Assembly (NCBI GenBank): GCA_949317995.1 | Contig: OX439039.1 | Location: 51,388,785 to 51,452,784 of the forward strand | Direction: 5' to 3' | Source: Acholoe squamosa | Lineage: Eukaryota; Annelida; Polychaeta; Phyllodocida; Polynoidae | DNA: 64,000 nucleotides | Shown: one piece after another, positions 23,547 to 35,895 of the stretch | How positions within the stretch are numbered: the stretch's first letter is position 1 | How the letters are laid out: the number at the start of each line of letters is the position of its first letter | Translations under genes and position numbers: made by a program | Notes under the pieces: model-generated | Database searches by the model: none | The model's input: the letters and a program-made list of their open reading frames with translations, nothing else | Told to the model about the DNA's origin: nothing

Positions 23547-23853
23547 TGTTGTTGATTTGTGGTAGACAAACACCTAATATTCCCACATAGGTCTTTAGCC
23601 CAAGTTATGTTGAGCTAATGCATAGTCACAGGTGATTGTGTTTGAGATATGTTGTTGTCAGATTTGTATACTAGATGAAACCTCTATACTGCCGGTACAA
23701 TGCACACCTGTACCACTGCACCTATATTTAGGTATGACACAATACATGTGTTGGGCTGTACTAGACATAGGGTCTACTTCTTGTGTTGCCCAATGATATG
23801 TGCATCTAATTAGCTTGTACAGGCTATATCCCACAATGCAGGGCGCAGAAGAT

Positions 23854-24174
23854 CTGGAAGTCATTTCTCAAACGCTAAGTTTAGAGCCCTCCCAAATCGT
23901 ACCTGCCTGGCCTGTTAGCCATTTCTCAAACGCTACGATCCTACCCCTCTCCCTCCAATTTCAACCACCCCTACGATCCAGTCCAATTGTAGTGATTGAC
24001 CCTGGGTAATTATGTATTACCTACGATTGCCTATACTGGTGCATGCCTTTCCCCTGTATATCTTCACCAATTGTAGTGATTGACCCTTCCTACCCCTTGA
24101 ATACCCTTCTGATCAGGCCAGGCTGGTACGATTTGGGTCTGCCATAAACTTAGAGTCTGAGAAACGACTTCCAG
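23854..24174. repeat. Fold-back element with about 61-bp inverted ends
   Basis: The left arm begins CTGGAAGTCATTTCTCAAA and runs to CCTGGCCTG. The right arm is its inverted partner, ending GAAACGACTTCCAG, at roughly 80 percent match. The interior has a direct repeat of AATTGTAGTGATTGACCCT and a second copy of TTTCTCAAACGCTA. It is 321 bp and non-coding: a MITE or terminal-repeat hairpin element. Confidence 0.65.
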
Positions 24175-24882
24175 GTATCAGGTTGCTACAAACATTACAT
24201 ATTCACTTTTTAAAGCATAGCTGAAATGACAAGTGCTGTCAGTCAAGAGCCAGGGACTCCGTTGATATAGATGTTTTGAGTTTGCTCAGACGAAGATCAT
24301 GAACCTTATATACCATAAAGGAACTTCAGAAATGTGCAAAGGAAAATAAAACAAAACAAAAGCAAATAAACATATGAAAATAACCGACAGTAAATCCTTT
24401 GGTCACCATTCGCCTAGAACATTGAGGGGTAAATACAGACCAACGGAATGACACTTCACACTGAATCTGGAATCTTTTGTACAAATATATATGTTCGGAT
24501 TTTGGGAGCCTGGAGGTCTGCTGGATTCACTTTCACTGAATTTAACATCCACCTTAGTGAAGTGTCTTGGTTTAGCTGCAACTTCAGACAAACCAAACCT
24601 ATACACCTCCTTCATGGATATATCCTTATGTTGGGGAAAGTGAAATACAACAGTTGCTTCAAATGCTTGTTTTCTTTCTTCATGCAGAATAAAGATAAAG
24701 AAAGATATTCCCAGTGAACATACACAGCTGCTAGTACCCTCACACTCACATTGGGATGTTTTATGACAAATTGAATATCTGGCAAATAGAGTGAGATAAT
24801 AAGAAATACCACAATAAAAAAGAGACGAAACACCTGTTCATATTAATTATGTCTTACTCCTTGACCCTTTGTTATTAAACAG

Positions 24883-24951
24883 TGAAATGTGCCAAGAAAG
24901 CTTCCTTCAGCACACAGAAGACACCTGACCCACCCAGACTACAACTCCCAG
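24883..24951 (+). CDS. Possible internal host exon
   Basis: A long pyrimidine-rich tract (about 24851-24880) ending AAACAG precedes 69 nt open in a frame giving KCAKKASFSTQKTPDPPRLQ. CCCAG before GTAGTT acts as a donor candidate. The same frame stays open to 25082, so the piece could also be a longer exon. The family is not recognised. It is supported only by splice context and open frame. Confidence 0.25.
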
Positions 24952-27900
24952 GTAGTTACAACCTTCTGGATCGCTTCCAAAAGGTACCTCGTAGAGCCGG
25001 ACTCAGAGATGTCGAACCTCGGTTTGGTGTAGAGACAGGTCACGTGGCTCCAGGTGTTTTACTGCAGGTCAATCGGCCATGACGACCATCCTGACGTCTA
25101 GAGGGGACTATGGGTGGGACTACTGCTTTTGTTTATGTGGGGTGGTTGTGTAGGAGGGTTTTGGAAAGCTGTGGGGTATGGAGAGAGGAGGATATACAGC
25201 ACGGTTAAGGGTCAAACAGCAAGGATGGGCTGTAGGACGTTTTGCCACAGACACTATAGGAGGGAAGTGAGTTGGCAAGATTTGGTAATGGTATAGCCTC
25301 TGTGGGCAGAGGGCAAAGGTGTGAGGGCAAGTCTGGGGAAGGGAAGGATGGGTGGGACTGCAGGAAAACGATTGTGTTGATGTTTAGCATGGGGTGACGC
25401 CCTACAAGCCAACATATCATGACCAATCCTACACCAGATCATCTAAAATATATTGAGGGTGAGATGAAAGGGATAGACATTGAAACAGATCTAGATTCGC
25501 AATTGGGCTTCACCTTACAGGACTCTCGGTATGTACAGCATGTCACGATTCCTTTGGACTTAAAATCTCCATAAACTAATGGCAGCTGAGCTTGTCCTGG
25601 TGATGGGCAAAACACTATATGAGATTGTATTTCTAATGGCAGGATAGAACTTCTAGTGAAAACAATTAGTCTATCATTTACAAATACAGCAACGATGTTT
25701 AAGATGGAGCAAGGTGTGTGCTTCAAGAATTGTACCAGGGACCGCAAAAGCACTGTTGGTGCTTCATTCATGTCAAGGTAGTGTGGCAAGATGAAACAAG
25801 CTGCAACCCTGGGGTAGCTGGTTCCTGGTGTGGTGTGTGGGTTATCCGGTCAGGGTTGCAGCAGTTCTGGGTGGATAGATGGATCTATTCTCAGGTACCC
25901 AGGGCTCCTTGCACCGAATGTGTGTGTTGAGGGGAGTCCGAGGTACCTGTGCAGTTTCGAATGGACTCATCAGGCTGGATTTTGGGTTTTATTCGTTTAC
26001 AAGCTCCACTGGTTCCAAACCGACTGTATTTGTGTGGGGGAGGGGGGATGCTCGGCGCGGTCCCCAGCTAAGCTGGGAGGACCCCTATCATGTATACGAG
26101 AGTAAAGGGTGAAGGTGCTATTGATAAGGGGGGACAGGAGGAAGGAAGGGAGTGAGGGATGAATGAATGAAGGAAAGAAGGAAGGAAGGAAGGAAGGAAG
26201 GAAGGAAGGAAGGAAGGAAGGAAGGGGAATGCACTCCAGAACCGTAAAAATGTGTTTGTGTGTGCAAGAGAAATTCAGTCGATACACATAAATTTTGTTT
26301 TGGCAAACAGTTCCCAGCCACCCCGGAAAGACAGAACTACAGGTGGTGGAGACAGATTTGGTCCTTAACCAAGAGGCAAATCCACCAAAATAAACCAGAC
26401 AAGATATCCATCTTAACCAAATAACAGGTGACGCGTCTCCATGAATCCTTACACATATTGTATTCCATGTAAGTACCCCTCATTTGATCTCTGTTAAAAA
26501 AAGCGAAATACTTCCACGTATGAAAATATATAATCCTTTAAAGGATTGAATGGCTAAACAACTAAATAAAATTATATTTCATGCCTGCCACATCAAAGAT
26601 GACACTGAGCATTAAAGCCACACCAATAGAATAATACAGCGCAATACTGGGGCAAAAGCAATAGGACGATTACTGTCTTTACACCGTATGCCTGGATCCA
26701 CTAAGAAAGGCATTGCTGGCTAAACAATTAACACAGGCCTTATCTCCCGGGCCTATTCACCACCTCCCAAGTCAGCTTTTAAGGCATACTTAATGTCCAA
26801 CGGATGAGAGCCGATTCGCCATATATTGACCCCATCGGGCTCTTTGCAGCCAGGTACTGAGAGTGGGAGCACTGCCTTGGTGGCCATACATCTGACGTGC
26901 CTAGAGGAGGGGTGAAACTTAAACAAGCGGGTTCTAGTGTGTCCGACATCAGCCTGCATACAAACATGCCCCTCTGGAGGCCCCTTCTGGAGGCGACCAA
27001 GTGCGGGTCGAGTGGTGTCATTGGTGGCGATGTGATGAGGACTTGTCATGAGGATTGCCTAAACACACCCTTGACATCAATCTGGAGCGGCAATTCGCCG
27101 CCAACACCGGACTCGTCCCGCTACGTCACCGCGACGTACACGACGTCAAGCGACGCCAGCGTTCCCGCCTGGGACGCGTGAACTGAATTTAAAGCCAAAG
27201 ATTCTCCCCATGCCATCAGTGTGCCATCAAATAACAACGGCACCCACTGCCCAAATCCTAACCAACACCCCCACATGCCCCAACTGCCGTCAACTTTAGT
27301 CCCACCACCGGGTAAACACGTGCGGATTGCCTTACTGTGATCCTCCTGCAAATAGACATTGCCCTCTGAGAAGTTATTCAAAAAGTCTATCATCTCTCCA
27401 GAAAGCAGGAAACTTACAATAGTCTACATTTGGTAAAAAAAGTAATGTGTCTTCATTGGTTCCAGATCTAGGGTTGTGCTACTCTAGTCAATGCAAAGCT
27501 TCAATCAACTGCACGATCAGTGATGACCTTTCATAAAAAAATGTTAAAAAAATCAGAGACCACTGGCTTTTTATGTTTGGAGTTTTAGTTTTAGGAAAAA
27601 ATGACCTTTCCAGCTTATTCTTTACTGGCTGCTATTGTCAATTGGGACTTCAGACGTCTGGTTCGTTGTTTTCCCTTCAGGCTAAGCACTGGGATCTCTT
27701 TTATTTGTCTAGTACAGGGGAATGTTAATTCTTCTCACGCCCATTCACTAGAAAAACAGCCAATGACCGCCAGTGATTCAATTATAACAGTTGGTAGCCT
27801 ACTAATAATTTAGAATCCGACCCTACAGCCACACCTGGATCCGAAATTGAAGTCAGTGGGATTTTTATACTTCTTTGGCCTTATTCACATTTTTGTCAGT

Positions 27901-28211
27901 CTCACTGACCCCCCTTCCCTTGTCTCCTTCCGTCTACGATTCCCTCTAGATTAAATCTTCATGACAATGGCTCTTTCTGAATTAGAGAGGATGTCAAAAA
28001 GACCCTAACGCATAGTCCATCTCCTGAGAGGCGTGTGGTTTGGAAAGTGTTCAGGGATGTGTCTTTTGATGAGTGAAGTTCACGGTCTGTAATGTTGAGA
28101 GGAGTACAGATGAGTTGGTTGTTTACCTGGGGCAGGAGGGGCAGGTGTCTGTGTACATTTTGGTATTAGTTCAACACAGCGGCCTCCTTAGGCCATCATC
28201 CCAACACTCTC
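24952..28211. other. Non-genic stretch with a CpG-rich patch
   Basis: It contains a GGAA microsatellite (26170-26226) and a GC- and CpG-rich patch at about 27050-27190. The patch has an open plus-strand frame ending at 27181, of unknown meaning. No gene can be supported. Confidence 0.35.
26170..26226. repeat. (GGAA)n microsatellite
   Basis: About 13 GGAA units. The Ser-Phe-Leu-Pro repeat frames on the minus strand come from this tract. Confidence 0.95.
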
Positions 28212-28446
28212 CTGGAGGGTCTTGCCAAAAACGAAACGTGAACCAAGACAGAAAACGTGCACGTTTTTGTTTTGCTAGATAATCGTTTGGATAATCGTTT
28301 AGAGAAAACGTGCACAAAACGATTTTTCCATACATTATGCTGCAATTTTTATGTCAATACTATGAACACGATTTAAGCCATAGACGTTTTCCTCAGCACT
28401 CTCTGAAAATTTTTAGAGAGGTTCATCTTTTGGCAAGACCCTCCAG
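28212..28446. repeat. MITE with 19-bp terminal inverted repeats, copy 2
   Basis: It has the same perfect ends as 14375-14635 (CTGGAGGGTCTTGCCAAAA and its reverse complement) and a shared interior, including CTCAGCACTCTCTGAAAAT. It is 235 bp, shorter by internal differences. Two copies 14 kb apart show a dispersed family. Confidence 0.8.
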
Positions 28447-29344
28447 TTCACCCCTACACTCCTTACTAAGGTACTCTGCTCATACTTGGGAGTTTCAGAC
28501 AACAATGCACCCTGGATCCTCACTACCTCACATGAAGGACATTTTGGTCCCTTGTTGTGAAGCTACAATAAAAAAAAACTGTACATTAATTTTTAGAGCA
28601 ATAACTGTGTTCAGTGGTTCTAAAGAAACAAAATAGGAGTATACTATAAGCTTTCCATCCAAATTGGTTTCGGCATTAGATTTTGTCGAATTCCCCTTGA
28701 AATGTTAGATTTATAATCGATTATCAAGAACTGACTTTAATTTAGATACTTCCTACTCCCATGTTGCAATGCTTAAAAGTGGTCCTTTTTATTTGTCATT
28801 GCCTCCTCTCCTGTCCTACAGAGTGAACTGGTGCAAGCAGTCACGACCAAAGCACATTTTAAGACTCAACTCGAATTCTGAAAGCTGTGCAATGTATTCC
28901 CACTTGTAAAGTTTTTGTCAGCAGCTCACCATTTCTGGACGTTTTATAATCTAAAAGGATGTTCTCTGCATGACGTACGTGCACAAGCTGTGAAAACCAA
29001 ACTATTTTTTGAATTTCATCTATGTATGTATTACACATGCACATGATATTTGTTTATTTCACTACCAGCATTTGTGCTAGGGTAAAAAAACAGGAAGGCT
29101 GTCTTGCACTATTTGCAGGCTCGGGGCGTAAATCAACCTAAGAGATTTAGAGGACATCTTAAATCAGTGTTATATTATCTCTCGTATCTCGTTTGAATAA
29201 GACATTATGTAGGTGAAGTAAGAGAATGAAATCATCCTTGCCAGCCTAGATGGAAATAATTGTACGAAGGAAATTGCAGTATTCACTTGTCGGATTTTGT
29301 ATTGTAAGAATCCTCTGACTAAGGGATTGCCTCTGGCCATTCGT
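28447..29344. other. Non-genic stretch
   Basis: Nothing recognised. Confidence 0.35.
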
Positions 29345-29493
29345 ATTCTTTGAAATCGTTTAGAAGTGTCTAGAGTTCACTCATCTGTAAAGCCTGGAGC
29401 GAGGAAACACACATGGCCGATTCTTTGAAATCGTTTAGAAGTGTCTAGAGTTCACTCATCTGTAAAGCCTGGAGCGAGGAAACACACATGGCC
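29345..29493. repeat. 75-bp perfect tandem duplication
   Basis: Unit one is 29345-29419 and unit two is 29420-29493 (starting ATTCTTTGAAATCGTTTAG). They are identical apart from the last base or so. This could be a recent slippage or unequal-exchange duplication, or an assembly artefact. Confidence 0.9.
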
Positions 29494-31698
29494 TACCATC
29501 AAGTCAACATGCATTCAATGATGAATCAATCATAGAAATGCTTTAGACGCAATATTGCCTGACTTCCAATAACTTGGTGTGTCAGCTTTATTTCTCCCTG
29601 CCTTTATTTAGCACAGATTGCATTAAAACAGTAATTGTGCTGCTACAGAGCCGATGGTGACGCGTTTAGCTCTATCATATTACACAATAAATATATCAGG
29701 AATATGATAGTGACATCTGAAGCACTAAATTGACGCTTGAATAGTGAGTAGCCTTCGTAATTGAATGGGGTGAAGTAGGTAGGGGTGCCACAATAGGGCT
29801 TGGGATGGAAGATAGCAGAGAAATAGACAGAAAGCATCAACCTTGGCCATCTCCTCTGAACGGTTCCCTGGAGACACCCCGTGACCCCGCCCAGGATACT
29901 TGATATCTGGGCCTCTATTAGCTGACGGGGAATGAGTGAAGATCCCAACTTTGAATCATGGACGCCTCCCTTCCATTCACTGTCCCTTTAGCCTCTGATA
30001 TCATTCTTGCCTTTTCCCAGAGACTAGTTGTGCCTACGGTGTTACACATATAACACCCGGGTCCTAATTCCTTGTTCTACTATTGGTGACTGCTCACGCA
30101 ATATCATTAATATCAAACTTATGTTTCCAATAATGCCAGTTGCCCCACACGTTCCACTGACAAAATCACAGGTGACCTAGATCACCTATTCATGATGTCA
30201 ATCCCTGCCATTATGACGGATCGTATAGTGAGTAAAGTAAGGTGGTTTAATTTATCACACAAAATAATGAAGCCACCTATGAAGCTGTGGTTCAAAGAGT
30301 TGCTGAGAGGTTTGTCCCTTTTGTCATAATGACAAATGCCCCAGGCATGTATTTATGTGTAGATAATCTGGGAGACAGGTGGATGTTGAATCATCACGTG
30401 GCCAATTATAGCCCCTAATAGTCAAGGGACACACCATGTATGACATGCTCCAGGGCAGGTAACCCACTAAACATGCACCTGTTGTCTTCCTGCTACATGA
30501 TATATACACTCTTTTATGTATAATTGAGTGCAGACTCTATGTTATAAAGCTTAATAACATCGTGTACCCATAGGAGAAACATGGTCAAAATCTCAAATAT
30601 TTGCGTTGAAGTGACATGTCTGGCATCACTATAAACATTTTTTTCTATGATTATGTCAATGTACCTGCTAGTGATATAGGTATACCATAAACAAGACACA
30701 TGACTGGATGGTGATGGTTACACAGGTGCTCCAAGAATTTATATTTGGTGAAATATAGGTCTTGTGCAAACACGTAATATCCCGCCTGCTTCTAGGTCAT
30801 AGGGTATGGTGGGGCGTAAAAAAGATGCATAGTTGGATTATGAGTAGAGAACTGGAGATGTAAGAATAATGCATCTGCTTCATCAATGGCTATGTGCATC
30901 CATCGCTTAAGCTGGAAGTGGGGACATAAACACCGATAAGAGCTATCGCTATCGGTACCAGTTGCACCATGAAAATTCCAAAGTTAATAGAGGGAAATAT
31001 GTCTTTGGTCTAACATGTTATCTGCTAGTCCCCTATACATCTGCCAGGACGAGGTGCTATATTTTAGGATCTACTTAGAATAGATGGTGTTGCTGGCTGT
31101 GTCATCCTATGCATTGCTTGAAACTATGTAAGGTGTGAAAATTATGGGAGCCTGTTGAAGGTGATCCACACTTTGGAGAAGTAGGGGTTATTAGACAGCA
31201 GGCAATGACGCGTTACAGATTCTGACATAAGTGGAAAGGCCCTGACGGAACACTTAAAAGTTCAGAGATGTTTGTCCTCAGAGGCACGATATAAATAGCA
31301 GCAATTAGAACATTGTGGCTTTCTGTAGAGTGAGATATGTCATTTATGACGCCAGGTCAATTCTGAGAAGAAACTGAAGTTCCAGGTATAAACAAGTTGC
31401 AATGTTCTCATGTCGGAAGTCTCATTGGTGTCCCATATTCAATGTGACTCATGCCACAAAAATGCACTTTTATCAATAGAACAAATTCTCCTTTTTAGGC
31501 AAGGGACATCTGTGTAAATTAATAGAGAGGACACATAAAGCCCAACAAAGAGCAACGGCAGTCTAATGTAATGCACGTGGTATGTCCCAGTATTGATTCA
31601 CATATACCTATAAAACCAAGAGAGTACTTTCAATGAACTGCCATCTACCAGCGGGCACCACTAAGGGGTGTGCATTGATAGCTGAAAATGTGTTGTAC

Positions 31699-31769
<71 letters not shown>

Positions 31770-34700
31770 GATCAATCTACACCCAGTATACCACCATCAC
31801 ATGTTTTTACACATTGAAGTGCCAGGCACCTACTCAACTTGGTGCAACGATTTGCTATTGGCCTGAAGCTATCGACAGACTGCTCAAGATATAACAGTGG
31901 GAGAGTGGTTAGAATTAGGTTGTGGGGAGCGTGTTGCTCCTATGGTAAAAAGAGCCGTCAGTAGGTACCCTATTTTCAAAAGAAGTCACACTCTGCTTCA
32001 CCATTCAACTTGCACTCACCACATTAGTCTGAAAAGTCACCTGCCTTGTATAAAACAGAGAGAGCTGCACTATCAGCTACCTACTCATGTCACACATTCT
32101 ATAGTATATTATACTGACTGACTTCTCCCAACTAGGTACCTACTCAAATCCCCTTTTTTTAGCACCATACTTGAATGACTACTTGTGAGCAACAAAAGGG
32201 ACAAGTTATTGCTACATGAAAAGAAAGGACTGGAAATGAGGGCATTTTAGCCAGCTCTTCCTTTTACTATAGGAGCAACACCCTCCTGGGGAGTCAATGG
32301 GGTAAGATTGGCCAGGCAGGTAGAGCGCTGGGGTGCTAATGATTGAAGCAGAGCATTTAGTTTAAGTTCAGCAGGTAGGGGGTGGATCTCTTCAGTACAT
32401 TGTACCAATAAAAGTACACATCAGTGTGAAGAATGGACTCAAGGTGAAGGTTCAGGAAGGGTAGCTGGGGTTCGACTTTGGGATGTCAATATCTATCTCC
32501 AACACGTCAGCAGGTAAGTGGGTGATATGCACCAAATTTGTAACAGATCTGCTGAGAAATAGTTTTTAAGGTCTTAGAGTACTTAACATTGCACACATAA
32601 CCTCTTAGCCTTTATCGATAGCTGTATTTCCTCTGTCTTCTTAATTGGGCTTTAAAAATGGTCTATACTACATGGTATGCCCTAACGAGGAAGATGTAAT
32701 CACATGCTCATCTTAAAATCTCAGGGAACAGCCTCTGCTTGTTTGTCTGGCGGGCGCTGACTCTTACCTGACGGGAGAGTCAGGCTTCCTGCATAGGGCT
32801 CATTTGTCAGGTGGATGGAATTGTAGGACATAATTTTTTATGTCGATTTCCTCTTAAAGATGGCTTCCTAAGACATGTTTGTTGCCATTTTGAAGAAACC
32901 TTTAATACTGGGGCCCAGATTATTTGGTTCTCGCAAATCTGTTAGCCTTCATATCAAGTTTAGCTGCCAAGGTCGGCCATGTTGGATGTAGTTTCAGGTC
33001 TCGCAACAGAGATGTTATTCATGAAATAATAATATTCATGAGAATCTGCTTGGAGAGTAGAGATTGACTTCCTGTCTGGCAGAAAATGCACCTGCTGATA
33101 GCTACCTGTTGCAACCCACACAGCATGTGCCAAATCTTGGAAAAGGGTGTGATCTTAAAGTTTCCAACAAAAGACGCTCTTCCCACTCACAGACAGCAAA
33201 ACTAAGGTGGTACTCTTGTCAATACCATAAGCTGATTGTTGGGGATTTATTTCTGTCAAATGTTATTCTTAGAAACTTGCCGTTTCCAGTTTTAGGTATG
33301 CCAGTCCCAGCGACTCAGTCCTTAACTGAGTCACGCCCAGTGACTACTGCTTGTAGGCCATTTCAGTGGCATACGACAGCTTCATGTATTATGACGCTTG
33401 CAGAGTAGGTAATGATAATATAGAAAAGAACAACACTATAGGATATATTCAATGTCAAGGTGCTACTTATAGCTTAGGTTGGGAAGGGGTGCAGTTTGTA
33501 AAGGGGTTCGACTCATATGCAAGGTTTTGAGGCAATTCACTTTAACTTCTCAGAGATGACAATTCCTGATAGCACCTTTGCTAGGTGAATAATGAGTAAT
33601 GATCACTTACACACAAACTGAAACACTTTTAAAGGGATCCATATTTAAACATTAATGATTAAGGACACAGGAGGGAAAGTGTACACGAGGAGGAGGGGCT
33701 GGCCCACTACTTTCTGGGTCTGACTGAATGCCATGTCCCCAGTTGGACCCCGTCCAGCACCCTCCCACACGACGTTAACTGACGCAAACCGGCTGTGTAA
33801 TTGACGGGTTTGACGTGCATTGACCCCCCAGCCACGACACTGATGAAGTCATCAGGCGGCAAAATGCATGCTCCTGAAAAGCCACTGAAAAACTGACTTT
33901 CTTATCCACTCTCCCTGTCCAAGAAGCCCCTGACCCCACGCGCCCCTTGCAATCTGCATATGCATAACCCTCTGCCAAGGGTCTCTGGTGGAGAGGCCGA
34001 AGGTCAACGGCTTGTGTCAATAAGGTGAGTGAGGTTTCCTCCAGATAGCGTTGAGGGATGATGGTGATGGAGGTAATGGTAGTGTTTTCACTAGAAGGCA
34101 TTTTCTCCAGCCTGTCCACCTTCAAGCAATGCCTAGGGGCAGTGATAATGACTTAAATAAGACCCAATGATGTTAAGGTATTCCTCCAGAGAGATTAGAG
34201 CCCACCCATATCCCCGACACTACAAGTAGTGGGGAGGGGGTTGGAGGTGGGGATCGGAGTGGGAGGGAGTTTAGAGAGTAGTGAGTGAGGATGAGAAGCC
34301 TGGATCCCAAGGACATGATGGAAACAGATCCTTTCCTACACCAGCCGGTGCCAAAAAAGATCTTGACTGGTGGCTTTGACAGCCAAGTCATTCGTCATGT
34401 ACTGAAGCTGCCGCCTTTTATTTCACCATTTTGCAGTCTCTGTTCAGTAGACCTTCCTTTCACGTTTCAAGAAGTTGAACGAATTTCCATGTTCTGCTAC
34501 GGTACTTCCATGGAAATGAAGGTGCTAAACCAAACAACGATCACAGATCGAGTCCTCGGCTCATAAGCTATTCTTAATCGTTGGTGCCCGGTTTGCATCT
34601 CTACTCCAACGGTTATTTCCATTCATGCAATCTGTTATTTTCGAATGCTGATCTATTACCACAAATAACACTGAGGAACATCTTTGCACTCCCAAAAATG

Positions 34701-35496
34701 AGAAGAAACCCAGCAAATTCTATTATGATTTCTGAATCCAGCACCCTTGAATTGACCATGATCAGTTGGTTTTATCCAAGTTGTTCTTTGGTGGCTCCTC
34801 AGTGTACTTATTGATGCATCAAATGTTCTCCTTTTGTCAGGGGGAAAATATACCCTGAAAGCACAAGTGACACACCTTGAATAACGCCTCATTCTTAACC
34901 CTAAAGGCAGCCACCCTTACACACCTTTTTGGAATAACTCCTCCTCTCCAGACTGTGTTCTTCTTGAAGTTAAAGGTATCTTGTATCAAGCATGGAGCAA
35001 TGGCCTCCACCCATGTTTGACTCTATGGAACCCAGAGAATACACACTGACACCAATCAGCTCTAATCTATTTATCAAATATTAAAGCATGTCCTGTATTG
35101 GCCTCTGGACCCTGGAGAACGTGCAGGAATTCTGGACTATCAAGGTACACGTCTGAACCCCCAGGTTTGCGTAGAGTGGAGATGGGGGCGGTCCTTTGGC
35201 CCCTAGTACCCCAAACCCATCTCGGTTTAGAGACCTACCTATTCACTACATTTCAGGTCACCATGTTTAGTGTACCTGGATACAGAGGTGTTCACTTCTA
35301 TGGGCTATACAATACCCATAACAGGATCAATAGCTGAACTCCTGGACTCTGACCGTTGCTTATTATAGGCTTATTTCTCCTCAGAGCATACCGTACGTGT
35401 ATGTATTGCGATTTTGCTCTAGGATTCCTATCATTAGTATGGAAGAGAACTAACCCTCCAACACTAGATTAAAATAGTGGAAATATTACGGACTTC
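29494..35496. other. Non-genic stretch with one TA microsatellite
   Basis: No supported gene. A (TA)n tract lies at 31704-31767. A tRNA-like phrase (GGCAGGTAGAGCGCTGG near 32320) may be another SINE fragment. GC-richer patches near 33700-34300 have short open frames on both strands with no recognisable family. Confidence 0.35.
31704..31767. repeat. (TA)n microsatellite
   Basis: About 32 uninterrupted TA units. Confidence 0.95.
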
Positions 35497-35500
35497 ATAT

Positions 35501-35875
35501 TGTAAGGGTTTGTGGCCTTACGGACCTGGGGGGTTCGGGTCTTACGATTCGGAAAGAAAGAGTAAGACAGTATTCCAAGTGTATGCCAACGGATAGGTTT
35601 ATTACTTAATGCACACTCACGGCTGCCGAATGATATCAAAGAGGCAGCTAATATTAAAAAGCAGTGGTCTACATAGTGCGGAGGCCAGAAGGGCCTCTGA
35701 CGTAGCGGCTGAGCCCTGGGCTTTATATACGGACCCAGGTGTTCGTCGTCAGATGTCCCCACAGACCCGGATCGGTGCTGCCACCTATCCGGAACCTGAG
35801 GAACGTCCGACGACTCGACTCACCCGCCACGTCAGACGGTACCCAACTCCTATGGTAGTAAAGTGTACCTCTACA
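35501..35875 (-). repeat. 3' LTR of the large element
   Basis: 375 bp, TGTA...TACA ends, identical to 47971-48345. On the minus strand it carries a TATATAAAG TATA-like box (complement at 35721-35729) and an AATAAA motif downstream. Confidence 0.97.
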
Positions 35876-35895
35876 CCACTCCCCCAGACATTTAG
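35876..35895 (-). other. Polypurine tract of the large element
   Basis: On the minus strand CTGGGGGAGTGG lies directly against the 3' LTR start. It is purine-rich with two pyrimidine interruptions, in the expected place. Confidence 0.65.

Noticed and set aside
25997-26321. Ser-Phe-Leu-Pro repeat proteins
   Set aside because: Produced by the GGAA microsatellite.
27050-27190. CpG-rich patch as a gene end
   Set aside because: Open frame but no recognisable protein, splice context or polyadenylation signal that could fix it.
31633-31894. Tyr-Ile repeat proteins
   Set aside because: Produced by the TA microsatellite.
32310-32385. tRNA gene
   Set aside because: Only an A-box-like block is convincing; no cloverleaf can be drawn, so at most a SINE fragment.
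33064-33408. 114-codon plus-strand ORF
   Set aside because: No conserved-looking motif, no splice context, and composition like the surroundings.
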